Made by a program: the position numbers and the translations under genes. Of a stretch of DNA of 64,000 bases, positions 1 through 9,798 are shown one piece after another (position 1 is the first letter of the stretch; every line of letters starts with the position of its first letter). A model generated the notes under the pieces. It made no database searches, was not told the origin of the DNA, and saw only the letters and a program-made list of their open reading frames with translations. This DNA comes from Brachycybe producta. Its lineage: Eukaryota; Arthropoda; Diplopoda; Playtdesmida; Andrognathidae. The stretch covers positions 621,501 through 685,500 of the forward strand of contig JAUPFP010000035.1 in the NCBI GenBank assembly GCA_036925085.1, in the 5' to 3' direction.

Positions 1-1337
1 ACAGAGAGTCGAAAGCGTCATCTATCCGTGGTAACGGATATTGGTCGGATTTGGTTTGAGCATTTAACTTGCGATAATCGACGCAAAATCGATGCTGACC
101 ATTCTTCTTCTTGACAATCACCACCGGACTTGCGTACGGACTCTTGGATGGGCTAACAATGCCGGCATCCAACATATCACGTAGTGTCAATTTGATGATC
201 TCTCTCTGAGCAGGTGAAGTACGCCGGAGCGGTTCTCGAACCGGCGGGTTTTCACCCATGTCAATGACGTGTTTTGCCAAATTTGTCTTTTTCAAGTCGG
301 AGGTCTTGAAGGCAAAGATGTCTCTAAATTCTCCGAGAAGTTTCCGAATTGCCATTTGTTCTTCTCTTGAACGATTCGGGTTGACATTCAGACTGTCTTG
401 AAATTTGACATAGTCTTGCACTGTCACTTCGTCACTCTGTGCTTCAATTTTATAAATCGAGGGGCCCACAGGCACATCGAGAGCTGTAATGGCGTCCTCG
501 ATCTCTGCGATCGTTTCTCTGGCTCCGAGGTGAATAACCTCTCCAGACGGATTGAAGATTTGAATTTGAAGGATAGACTTTCCTCTTCCTTCAATGATCC
601 CAGGAGAAACTTTGACTCCTCTCTGCTGGAACGTGCTTTCGCACGAGTCGATGAATTGAAGACTACCTTCTTGTAGATCATCAGGAGCACTGACCTCGAC
701 GATTGCAACTTTTTTCGGATCCAGCACGAGATTCTGGACCAGACGTAGCTTAGCTGGCCCCTTATTCAGGAGTTTCTCTTGCAGATCTTCCTCTTCTTTA
801 TTCTTAAGATTTTCAATAAAATCTTCTGCTTTTTGGTTCTTTTGGAGAGTGTCCGGCAACAGTTCCTCTCCAAAGTACACTTTCTTTTTGTTCATGTCAA
901 GGCAAAGGTTGAGGTCTTTACCGAGATCGTTTCCCAGCAAAGCCTCACATCGTCCTTTGATGACAATCAGCTTTCCTTTGACAAGTTTTTCGGCGACCCG
1001 GATCGGCACGATGACTTGTCCCATGATGTTTAATGGATTTCCTCCGGCGCCAGTCAAATTCGGCGGAAAAGGTAGCGGATCCATTACCAACTTCATCTCT
1101 TTGACTAGTGACTCACTTATGACAGAAGCTTCGGCACCACTGTCGGTAGTCATCACTAACTCACGACCTCCGAAGTTCACACGAACTTTGGGAGCCGTCT
1201 GCTCATCTTGTTGTTGGACTTGAAGTTCACGAGGCGTGACTGTCTCAGTCAACTTGGTCCAAACATCTTGTATTGTCTTCGAACAACACTGGTTTTTCAA
1301 CCGACAGAGAAGACTAGACTCTGCAGCTGAATTAACA

Positions 1338-1627
1338 GGTGTGGCTACTTTCTTTTTCGCCACTCCATGTTCTGCTTTGGTTTTAACAGGAGTAGCTCCT
1401 TTTGAGACTACTACCTGTTCTGCTTGGTTTTTAGCAAGAGTAGCTCCTTTTGAGACAACTACTTGCTCTTCTTTAGTCTTAACAGGTGTGGTTACTTTCT
1501 TTTTCGCCGCACACTGTTCTGCTTGAGTTTTAACAGGTGTGGTTACTTTCTTTTTCGCCACACTCTGTTCTGCTTGACTGCTAACAGAAGTAGCTCCTTT
1601 TCAGACTACTATCTGTTCTGCTCGATT
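1338..1627 (-). repeat. 51-bp (17-residue) tandem repeats in the pol linker
   Basis: About 5.7 units of 51 bp encode a 17-residue motif ending in TPVK. Two unit types alternate: one carries AEQ.VAKKKV and the other AEQVVVSKGA. They lie between the frameshift site and the protease. The premature TGA at 1601-1603 lies in the first (most N-terminal) unit. Confidence 0.8.
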
Positions 1628-1984
1628 GGACATCTTAGCGTCGTTCGTCTTTACAAACGACGTAGAGGCCCCACTTTGCAGTGGGTTCCGCCGGCTCCCA
1701 TTTTCGTGAATGGTACGGATGTGGATCCCATCTCCAAAGTCTGCTTTATGTCGTGGAGAGTCCTCTAGCTGCACCGCAGCACAGCTCTGCTTAGGAGTCG
1801 TTGATTCCTCTTCTCTGTTGTCGTTTTGGCACAGGCTACCCACACCTGGAGGCATCCCAGCATGGTTGACCGCAGCCAAACCAATAGATCCTCTCGTTAT
1901 CTGGTCCTGTTGGACCGTGACGTCAACCTTTGCAGGTTTCGTTGACTCCTCTTCTTTCGGGCTCTCGTTGACATCTTCTTTTTC

Positions 1985-2029
1985 GGGCATCACTACTTTG
2001 GGTGCGAGTGGCGCCCTTAGTAGTTTAAA
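1985..2029 (-). promoter_or_regulatory. -1 programmed ribosomal frameshift signal between gag and pol
   Basis: On the minus strand the gag frame reads GC T TTA AAC TAC TAA. T-TTA-AAC is the canonical heptamer UUUAAAC in the correct X-XXY-YYZ phase (2023-2029). After a 6-nt spacer, GGGCGCCACU can pair with AGUGAUGCCC (2016 to 1985), forming a stem of about 9 of 10 pairs with a 12-nt loop. A -1 slip enters exactly the frame that encodes protease and reverse transcriptase. Many Ty3/gypsy elements use this strategy; the particular signal is read directly from the sequence. Confidence 0.75.
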
Positions 2030-3483
2030 GCTGTCAAATGGTTGTCAAAATGGAAATAATGCGTTCGATTATTTATTAGGACAGGCACCATCTTCATTCC
2101 ATTGGGTAGAACATGGATTTCGTCGGCGCGGATAACTTTCGGCGCCGTCGTTTCCGACGGTTCATCAACTCTACTAACTGGAGTTGGTGGAGTCGTCTTG
2201 TTCTCCTCCTTCTTCGGTTTCGGTTCGTTGGGGCACTGGAACGCTCGATGTCCAGGCTCCTGACATTGATAACAGATGAGTGGTCCAGTAGACTTCCTTC
2301 TCTGCTGGGGTCTCGATCCACCATCTCGATTTGGTTGTGAATCCTGCGTCTTTTCAGACGTGGCCGGATTCTTAGGAGTCCACGTCTGCTTCCTTTGTTG
2401 TTGCTGCTGTTGTTGCTTCTGCTGCTGAGGCTTCTGCTGCTGGGCCGGTTGGTTACCAGTAGACGTCCTGTACACTAGCATCTTCTCCTCTATAAGTTCT
2501 CCTTCTGTTTGGGCTGCAAATTTAACAAAGTCATATAAATTGTCTTTAGGTGCCCCAAATAGATACTGTTTGAGAGATGGTAGCAGGCTCTTCCTCAGGC
2601 TTGAGATCAACAAAGAGTCGTCATCATTGGGATGTATCCTTCAATACATCTCTGCATACTCTTCCGCATAGACTTTGAAGGTTTCGTTGTCCTTCTGAGT
2701 CCTTGCGGACAGCTCGTTTTTCATTCTTACTTTCTGGTCTGGCAATAGGAATTCGTTAATTATTCCATTTCTCATCATGATCCAATTTATCTCGCCATAT
2801 TCCAAGCGGAAACGAGCAAGCCATTTGATCGCTCGTTTTCGAAGGAGACCAGTAAAGTGGCTGCATCGCTGCAGGGAGTTCCACTGGTGCGCAATCGCAA
2901 TATCTTCGAACTCTTCGATATATAGAAGGATGTTTTCAGACCCAGTATACTTCGGAAAACCCTGGAGTGGATGTAGCGAATTCTTTTCAGAATACGGCGT
3001 AGGTCCCAGGTTTGGAGTCCATTCAGGAGCTTCAGGCCTGAGCTTGCGCCCGGATTCTGTCGGTGATTTGCTTCTATTTCTGAGATTTCTCTCATGTGTG
3101 TGTTCAAAGCGGCGTGGAGTCGACTCTCCACATAACCGTCTTACCAATTCTTCTCGACTTTCAGGAGTAGCGTCTTTCATCAGTTCGGCAAACCGGTCGA
3201 CCATCTTCTGTTCGTTGCTTCGTCGAGAGGCCTCAGAAGATGCTTCAGTCTTGAGTCGGGTGTCGGCTTGTCGTTCTTCGTCTTCAGCACGCTGTTCTTC
3301 CTCCTGGAGTCGCTTCTCTGACGCAAGGTCCCTCAGCTTGTCTTCTTTCTCCTGCTTTCGTGTTTCGCGGGCAACACGGCGTGTTTCCCGAGCTTTCGCT
3401 CGTTCCTTTACGAGCTGTTCACGTCGGCGTCTGTATTGGAGTTGCTGGGAGAACCTTGCGGTTATTCCGTTGGTATTCATCAT
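2017..3483 (-). pseudogene. gag: gag, split by one in-frame TGA
   Basis: Translation starts at the ATG at 3481-3483 (a second ATG follows). The first about 110 residues are a very charged Arg/Glu-rich probable coiled coil. Next comes a retrotransposon gag (capsid) domain, with FPKYTGSENILLYIEEFEDIA leading into a region ending KVYAEEYAEMY. A TGA at 2641-2643 interrupts it. The same frame then continues with the capsid end, a polyglutamine stretch (about 2393-2440) and a CCHC zinc knuckle, CYQCQEPGHRAFQC (2233-2274), which fits CX2CX4HX4C. The frame ends at TAA 2017-2019, just past the slippery site. The gag fold and knuckle are typical of Ty3/gypsy elements; the stop implies loss of function unless it is read through. 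Confidence 0.88.
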
Positions 3484-3632
3484 TATGTATCGTAATTTGT
3501 GTCAATAAAAACGTAAAAATGTTTCGAAAAATTTTGTTTGGTTTCAAAATTGTTTGCACAATTGAATTACGATAGTTCTCGTGTTTTTCAACACGTTTCT
3601 TAGGGCAAAACGAGGTAGCAAGTTTTATAAAC

Positions 3633-3650
3633 TACCCCGCACCTCCACCA
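3633..3650 (-). other. Primer binding site (putative)
   Basis: The minus strand reads TGGTGGAGGTGCGGGGTA, starting with TGG (complement of a tRNA CCA end) within a few bases of the point where similarity to the second LTR copy stops. I could not assign the primer tRNA. Confidence 0.6.
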
Positions 3651-4022
3651 TATATTGTGACGGACATTTTTCCACTAGTAGAATCTGCTCTTTTAGTTTA
3701 ATACGAGCGAGTTTACACTCGTATTGATAGTGGTTGGCTAGGCCACTAATTCTACTGGCCCGGGAGGACTAGACCAATATAACGTCTATTTTATGTCCTC
3801 ACTAGTCTCTGGCAAAAGACTTCACAGTCTTGAGGATCTTTAATCTCTGTATCTCTCGGACTTTCGTCCGTAAATCTGCCCTAAGAATCGTGTAAAAATA
3901 TACTCACTTGTGCGTTGCAGGTTTGCACCTGTTGGGACCTTCTTGATGTATCCAAAATAGGTGAAGACCTGCAAAATGACGAATTCACAATCGCGGATTC
4001 AAATATCGAATAATTAACACCA
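3651..4022 (-). mobile_element. 5' LTR of the Ty3/gypsy element
   Basis: About 370 bp, matched by an inverted copy at 7558-7930 with roughly 5-8% differences over most of its length. The match starts at TGGTGTT and ends at GTCACAATA, immediately before the primer site, so a TG...CA boundary is possible. The outer 25-30 bp are much less similar between copies, so the true 5' boundary may lie closer to 3995. An alternative boundary at about 3907 (TGAGTATA...) would leave the exon-like segment outside the LTR. Confidence 0.7.
3908..3968 (-). other. Exon-like 61-nt segment (copy 1) with splice-site consensus
   Basis: The minus strand shows TTTTGCAG, then 61 nt open in one frame (VFTYFGYIKKVPTGA... 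ends LQRT), then GTGAGTAT. That is a good acceptor and a good donor. Compared with copy 2 (7613-7673), the five differences are all at third codon positions and only one changes the residue (Asn/Lys). I do not recognise the protein. Confidence 0.45.
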
Positions 4023-4137
4023 CAGATTGAGTTGAATATAAAAGATCTGTTTATTTTGTAGATAAACATAAAATTGGCAAACTGGTTTTGCACACACATA
4101 AAAATATGACTTAGAAAAAATATTAAAAGAAAAGAAC

Positions 4138-5041
4138 CGGGCCAAAATCGGCCATAGGTTCGGTATATAATCAGAAGTTTAAAAAGCGTTTTTTGACATT
4201 AAAAATGTAACTCTTTATATACCCTGAGAATCCACAAGTCGGATTCTCAGGGCCATATTCAATAATTGGTTAAAACAATATTTTGGACCAAATGGACCAA
4301 TCAAAAGATTGATCCATTTGTCCAAAACCATGATTCATCTCCTGTTGTCACACATAGGTGACAACAGAAGAAATCAAAACAAAATCAAATTAAAAATGAA
4401 TAAAACTTATTCGTGTGGAAGAAAAAAATGAGGGGGAACGAAAAGGTCAGATTGTAATCTCTGAACATATGATATCTGGGTCACTTGGTACCAAAAGTAC
4501 CGAGTGGCCCAGAAGCCAAACAAAGTACAGGGTGACATTAAACCCAAAAAAAACGCAAACGCTAAAGAGCGGAAATAAGCGGCGGGCCCAAACGTCTCAC
4601 TATAGTGAGACGTTTGGGGCCCGCCGCTATTTTCGCTGTGTAGCGTTTCTTAGTTTTCGCGTCACCCTGTACTGTATTTAGCTTCTGGGCCACTCGGTAC
4701 TTTTTGTACCGAGTGACCCAGATATCATATGTTTAAGATAGCGATCTGACCTTTTCGTTCCCCCTCATTTTTTTCTTCCACACGAATAAATTTATTCGTT
4801 TTTAATTTGATTTTGTTTTCGTTTCTCCTGTTATCACCTATGTGTGATAACAGGAGATGAATCATGATTTTGGACAAATGGATCAATCTTTTGATTGGTC
4901 CATTTGGTCCAAAATATTGTCTTAACCAATTGTAAAGTTGTGCCCTGAGAATCCGACTTTGGGATTCTCAGGGTATATAAAGGGTCATTTTGAGATGTAC
5001 CAGAGCTTCTTTTTAATATACCGAACCTATGCCCGATCTTT
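4138..5041. repeat. Hierarchical palindrome: hairpins nested inside a 0.9-kb inverted repeat
   Basis: The two arms are near-complementary around a centre between 4602 and 4603, where AACGTCTCACTATAGTGAG begins a perfect inner palindrome. Each arm contains its own hairpins in mirrored positions. Left: 4222-4252, 4281-4327, 4342-4367, 4476-4512. Right: 4943-4973, 4868-4914, 4825-4856, 4685-4721. One stem differs between arms by a paired change: TTGTCAC/GTGACAA on the left, TTATCAC/GTGATAA on the right. It contains no reading frame worth calling. The motif TACAGGGTGAC and its complement (about 4525 and 4670) resemble TIRs of some DNA transposons. The right end abuts the TTAA at 5042. Confidence 0.9.
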
Positions 5042-5075
5042 TTAACCCTGTATTGCATTTAACCTATTTGGGGTC
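5042..5075 (+). repeat. piggyBac-type terminus (TTAA target plus CCC... TIR)
   Basis: TTAA at 5042-5045 is followed by CCCTGTATTGCATTTAACC, the TTAA-CCC arrangement typical of piggyBac ends. It is 3' of the transposase gene, which is on the minus strand. A similar string, CACCCTGTACTGTATTTAGC, occurs inside the neighbouring palindrome at about 4663. I could not find a matching GGG-TTAA end beyond 7140. Confidence 0.6.
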
Positions 5076-5269
5076 CATTTTAATTGTTTGAGTTGTAATT
5101 TTTTGAATTTTGAGAATTTGCATTTATGCAAATGATGTGTTGCGTGGATGCAACAATATGCAATAATTGGCAAAACTACATATTTCTTTTCTTTCAAGTA
5201 AACTTTTATTTATAAATCTCAGTTACACATAATAATTAATATAATACTTTAAAAAGGTACAGATTAGAT

Positions 5270-7138
5270 TTACATAGTGTGGAACATCAAAAAACAATTA
5301 TTTTTTGGAGAAAAACATAAAAATACATTACATTTTGAACACTTTACTTGAATAATTCCTTGGCAACCAGGTAATTTGCATCGCCCTCTTTTTGTTGAAA
5401 ACTCTGGCCAATGTCCAATATTGTCCATTCTTACATTAGAGTCAGGAATTGTAGACAAGCTGGTTCTTGCTTTTTTCACTGCAATTTGCTGCGAAATATT
5501 ACTTTGACTTGGACGGCCTTTCTTTTTGAGAATTGGCTTGTTCTCCAAACACAAACATTCTGCAATGCTGCATTTAAAGTCTAACAAACTTAGAATCTCT
5601 TTTTTTGGAACCTGCATTTGTTCACAATCTCTGCGATATAAAAGCCAAGCATTGACAACCATCATGTCCATTAGATGAAAATAAATCCGAAGGTACCACT
5701 TTTTTGAGCGAATTTTTGTACGGTATAGTGCAAGAAGAGAATCCAGCAAATCCACACCACCCATAAACTTATTGTATGTCATTATAACTGATGGACAAGA
5801 CACATTGATGGTTTGTTTTTTTACTTTGTCCCACCTTTCAATGGTACCAATGGGATTAGCTGATGAAAATGTTGTCAGTAGAATAACTCCACGGTTGTCA
5901 AACCATTTTACAGCATGCATGTGAATCCCATCTACTTCTGTTGACTTTTCTTCATGTGTACCACGGCCTTTTTTCTTCATTTCTTTATCTCCTGTAAAAG
6001 AACAGCCTGGAAGACGGTTGCTTCGTACAGTTGCAATACAATAAATGTTTCGTTTTGCAAGTTCAACTTGCAAATTTATGCCACAAAACCAGTTATCAAA
6101 ATACATTTTGAAATTCTGCTTATCTGGAACAATTGAAGCAAGTTTTAGCACAATGTTTCCACTTGCACCTATGTCAGGCATTCCATCAGCTTGAAGAATT
6201 GCACCAGAATATATTTCAAAATTATAGATGATTCCTTTATAGTCACAAAGTGCAAAAATTTTATACCCCCAACGCTTGGGCTTTTTAGGATTGTATTGTT
6301 TCAAAGAACTTTTTCCTTTGAAAGGCACAATTTGCTCATCAACACACAATTTTTCATCAATTGGAATGTTGTTTATATTTTTGATGATCATGTTGATTGT
6401 TGGTCGCAACTTGAAAAGCTTATCATATCCAGGGTCACCTCTTTGCAGTTGCTCAGAATTGTTGTTGAAATGTAAAAATTGTTTTATTTTTTCAAATCTG
6501 TTTATAGACATAACATTAGATACACACCCAACAGTGCATGATGCTTTCCAATACATTCTTGTTCGTGGAAGTCCGAAAACAGACATATAAAAACACATAC
6601 CCACAAATTGTTCTAACTCACATTTTGTCAAATTCAAAGGTTTTGACACATTACATTGCAAGGCATATGTATTTGATTGTTCAACAATGTTATTCAAAAT
6701 ATCATCATCAATCAGCCCCCTAAAGTAATCAATGGGAGCTTTCACATTTTCAGATGATGGTAGACAAGATATCCATTGAGGAATAGGCAAAATTGATCTT
6801 GATGTGCGCCAAATGATGTCTTTTTTTATACGTGATGTGTTTGTTGAACAATTAGTGAAACTATTGACTTTAGGCTGCAATGGAATGGAGTCTTCACTAT
6901 CACTTTCATCACTTGTAGTGCAGCACTCTTCAATGTTATCAGGAACACCTTAGTGGATTTTAGATTGTATACTTACACAATGCATATTCAAATAAACAAC
7001 TTTATAAACATTTTTTTTACCAAGTTCCTGCTGAAAAGTTTCATCTTCTTCATCTGATAAGGATTCATCATTACTATCAGTAGGAATGGGAATAAAAGGT
7101 GCTTTTCTCTTGTTCCCATAAAAGGAAATAGAATCCAT
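5270..7138 (-). CDS. piggyBac transposase, two exons
   Basis: This DDE/DDD transposase (DDE_Tnp_1_7 family) cuts and pastes piggyBac elements at TTAA. Exon 1 is 7138-7021 (starts ATG at 7136-7138; acidic, SDEEDE) and exon 2 is 6948-5270, together about 598 codons, close to the usual length. The three catalytic aspartates are visible in DEQIVPFKG, MYFDNWFCG and MGGVDLLD, at about residues 243, 324 and 439. The C-terminus has the cysteine-rich zinc-binding domain (CKLPGCQG, CSKCNVFLCF). No stop or frameshift is seen in the joined reading frame, so it may encode a functional enzyme. In exon 2 alone the first ATG would come late, and the upstream codons up to 6948 form a typical acidic N-terminus, supporting the spliced model. 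Alternative: an unspliced, N-terminally truncated copy. Confidence 0.9.
6949..7020 (-). other. 72-nt intron in the piggyBac transposase gene
   Basis: The donor is CTTG|GTAAAAA at 7020 and the acceptor is CCACTAAG|GTG at 6949. Removal joins the frames exactly (…QQEL-G-VPDN…). A tighter donor, GTAAGTAT at about 6979, would leave only about 28 nt, too short for a normal intron. Confidence 0.6.
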
Positions 7139-7557
7139 TTGTAATGTTTTACAAAGTTGTCAATGAGCCTTGAAAAAAAACATAAATGACCAACATTAAA
7201 AAAAACGCCAAAATTGCATGATGTTGCACCAATGCAACATCATTAAATTCTCATGTTTCTCTTAAACTATAAAAAGTTTTTAAACTAAACTTGAAACATA
7301 GTCAAAATAAACATACCTAATTGTAAAAATAATTTTTCCAATTATCTTTTCAAAAGAAATCAGCAGCAATTGAAGAACAAACTTCTCACTTATTAGCACA
7401 TGTGAATAATAAGGGGATCCTAAAGTTAAAATCTAAACAGGAAGAGGAAGTAAATCCAGTGTGACCAAACTAGACAGGAAACAGTTCCCCACTCAGTTAT
7501 TGATATGTTAAAAGCTTTGAACCATTTGTTTGAGTGAACATTGTAAGTAGAAACCAG
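7139..7557. other. No gene seen; 5' flank of the piggyBac gene
   Basis: AT-rich, with TTGCATGATGTTGCACC and its partial complement at 7212-7240. I see no coding region or TIR here. Confidence 0.5.
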
Positions 7558-7930
7558 TGGTGTTTATTCTTCAAGACTTAAAATTCCGCGATTGTGAATT
7601 CATCATTTGCAGGTCTTCACCTACTTTGGATACATCAAAAAGGTTCCAACAGGTGCAAAACTGCAACGTACAAGTGAGTATATTTTACACGATTCTTAGG
7701 GCAGATTTACGAACGAAAGTCCGAGAGATACAGAGATTAAAGATCCTCAAGACTGTGAAGTCTTTTGCCAGAGACTAGTGAGGACACAAAATAGACGTTA
7801 TATTGGTCTAGTCCTCCCGGGCCAGTAGAATTAGTGACCTAGCCAATCTCTATCAATACGAGTACAAACTCGCTCGTATTAACCAAAAAGAGCAGATTCT
7901 ACTAACGGAAAAAGGTCCGTCACAATAGAT
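7558..7930 (+). mobile_element. Solo LTR (inverted copy of the LTR at 3651-4022)
   Basis: It matches the reverse complement of 3651-4022 from TGGTGTT to GTCACAATA and is not followed by a primer site, so it is a solo or truncated LTR in the opposite orientation. No convincing target duplication is visible. It carries the second copy of the exon-like segment. Confidence 0.75.
7613..7673 (+). other. Exon-like 61-nt segment (copy 2)
   Basis: It is preceded by CATTTGCAG and followed by GTGAGTATA. It encodes VFTYFGYIKKVPTGAKLQRT plus one base. It differs from copy 1 only at third codon positions. Function unknown. Confidence 0.45.
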
Positions 7931-8152
7931 TGGTCTGATGCAAACGGCGAAATGGATGCGACATAAATATACACTGTATAGGCTCTGCTGAAGGTGCGAA
8001 AAAGCCTTACAGTTTTCTGCAGAGAGGCTATAAGCAGCTGCTAATTGAAAGAAGTTGGAGGAAGGAGATGGTTTTTATTATTATTGCACAAATTGTTTTT
8101 AATTATTTTTATTATTTTTATTTCTTTAATTCGTACTCGAAACTAAAGACAG
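7931..8152. other. No gene seen
   Basis: At about 7950-7975, GAAATGGATGCGACATA resembles the end of the palindromic element at 57662-57830 and may be a relic of that family. Nothing else recognised. Confidence 0.4.
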
Positions 8153-8468
8153 CCACACACGTTAGTGTGAAGGCACACGACTGTGTAGGTCGACTGGACG
8201 ACAATAATGCACCCACATGTTTCGGTAAGCCTGTCAGGTATGCCTGTGCAGGCAAACCGGAGCATTTGTAGCATTGTGGCAGGCGTCAGATCATCTGTCA
8301 CAACGTCTCAGATGACAGAAAGTGTATACTATAGCGACATAGCGACAAAATGGCGTAATGTTGACAGTTTTACCCGGAGCATGCGCACGGTGCACTATTG
8401 TCGTCAAGTTGACTTACACAGGCCTGCCTGCACCGGCATATCTGACAGGTTTACCGGAACGTGTGTGG
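8153..8468. mobile_element. TIR element (CCACACACGTT...AACGTGTGTGG)
   Basis: It has 11-bp perfect terminal inverted repeats and longer interrupted subterminal complementarity (GGTAAGCCTGTCAG / CTGACAGGTTTACC). It is G+C-richer than its surroundings and codes for nothing. Superfamily unknown; no clear target duplication. Confidence 0.5.
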
Positions 8469-8501
8469 TAGCCCTTACTCGTTTAGAGAGTTCCTAAACA
8501 C

Positions 8502-9798
8502 TTAAGGTGGCTTCATACAGTAGATATTCCTGTTGCTTTTATCCCACCGGACGGTGACACTCCAGTGACTAATATGCTATGTCCATGGACGTTTTTGAAA
8601 AATGTGGACTCAAAAACGTCAAGTGAACGTTTTTTGGAAACAGCATTCTGAAAATATCTCAAAATTGTTTTCAAAACTAAAAATGGTAAAAGAATTGTGC
8701 TAAAAATGTTTGCATACCAATATCGTAAAAAATTGTGACGTGACTGGCCCTTCGGCGCCACCGTTTCGACTCCTCTGGTGTTGGTGTCGAGTCGATGGTG
8801 CCTGTGCCGACTCTGTTGTCGGCGGGCCAGTCTCTGTTTCTCTGTGGGTTTATTTTACCGGGCGCGACATTACTTGCCTGGCCTGGTAACGGCCCACAAA
8901 AAGACCGTCTCCTTCGGGATCTTTGGGATAGTACGTGACGATGCCGACGTCCTTGTTTGAGTCACTGGAGGCTCCAGGCGGAGGTACTCAGGTATTATCT
9001 GAGGGCCTTCCGCTGGATACTCCGTTATTTTCGGAGTGCTAAACTCAAAACAGTCAAAAACACAACACTCACTATCTCGATGGTTATTATAATCTCTTTT
9101 ACTATATCATCGAATGAACAAGTTGTGTGTTACTCTTTTACATAAGTCGATACATAACAATAATTCTCTATCTTCTAGTTCAAGACTCACTCTCCGGACT
9201 CTAAACTCTGACTACCCTCACACTCAAGTCTCAAGCTCACTTGTCCGGTCTCCTGGGAGGGGCAACTGTCACCTCAGGGCTCAATGATTGACCAACTGGG
9301 CCAATCATTGCCCTGGGCCGGGGATATTACCTTAAAAGGAAAGGTATTTTTGGGACTCTATTCCCAATTTCTCACGGTCGGACTGGGTTCCACGAATTCA
9401 CTTAGAATTCAGGCCACCCAAGTCTGAACATCTGTGCACCAAGGGGTGCCGTATTGACAGAGAGGAATTTCTGCCGGGTGTTTCACCATTCTGTTACTAC
9501 AGGGTGTCACAAAATAAACTTGGTATAACAGTTTGAAATTTCATAAAAACTATTTTCACCCTTTTCAAACTGCCATAAAGCGTTTATTTTTAAAAGATTT
9601 TAAAGATTCTAGTTTCTAAAACACGTTGAGTTTTTCTTTTGGTAATATTTCACCTGAAAAACGTTCGTTTTGAAAAATACAAATTTTCTCAAACCTCTCG
9701 CTAATGGACGATGAGGCCTCTCTATAGAACATAATTGCCACACACGCGCACCATCTGGGAGGACAAAAACAAAATAAATATCTATAAAGCCACTTTAA
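8502..9798. mobile_element. TTAA-flanked element, family 2, full-length copy
   Basis: TTAA occurs at 8502-8505 and 9795-9798. The left end, GGTGGCTTCATACAG, matches the complement of the right end, AGTGGCTTTATAGATATTT. Subterminal similarity continues through GTTTTTGTCC-like and ACGTTTTTTGG-like blocks. The interior (about 8735-9480) is G+C-rich, with no reading frame I recognise and a hairpin at about 9278-9314 (CAATGATTG...CAATCATTG). Related ends occur at 13554 and at 55412-56006. Confidence 0.6.

Larger units (their letters stand above)
1..2044 (-). pseudogene. pol: pol (protease and N-terminal reverse transcriptase), partial, one internal stop
   Basis: The frame is open on the minus strand from 2044 to the window edge except for a TGA at 1601-1603. 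In order it contains a hydrophilic linker with 17-residue repeats (about 1338-1627), an aspartic protease active site TDSGAEAS whose DSGA codons lie at 1133-1144, a spacer, and the N-terminal fingers of a Ty3/gypsy reverse transcriptase with SPYASPVVIVKKKNG, FCVDYRKLN and YPLPRIDD near 10-150. The catalytic YXDD, RNase H and integrase would lie beyond the window. The frame is -1 relative to gag and overlaps its last 28 nt, so expression should need ribosomal frameshifting. In the repeat unit beside it, the position matching the stop is a serine codon, so the stop looks like a single-base nonsense change. No other stop occurs in this frame down to position 2. Confidence 0.9.
1..4022 (-). mobile_element. 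Ty3/gypsy LTR retrotransposon, 5' half (runs off window start)
   Basis: Reading the minus strand from 4022 downward gives LTR, primer binding site, leader, gag with a CCHC knuckle, a -1 frameshift site, a DSGA-type protease and the first part of reverse transcriptase. This is the standard Ty3/gypsy order. The rest of pol and the 3' LTR lie outside the window. One in-frame TGA interrupts gag and one interrupts the pol linker, so this copy is probably inactive, although the remaining frames are well preserved, which suggests a fairly recent insertion. Confidence 0.9.
5042..7440 (-). mobile_element. piggyBac transposon (far end not resolved)
   Basis: The element is defined by one recognisable terminus at 5042 and a full transposase gene. 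Palindromic TTGCAT/ATGCAA-rich subterminal motifs occur on both sides (5120-5165 and 7212-7240). The boundary near 7140-7440 is approximate because no second TIR is visible. Confidence 0.65.

Noticed and set aside
6191-6590. Plus-strand frames inside the piggyBac gene
   Set aside because: Antisense shadows of the transposase.
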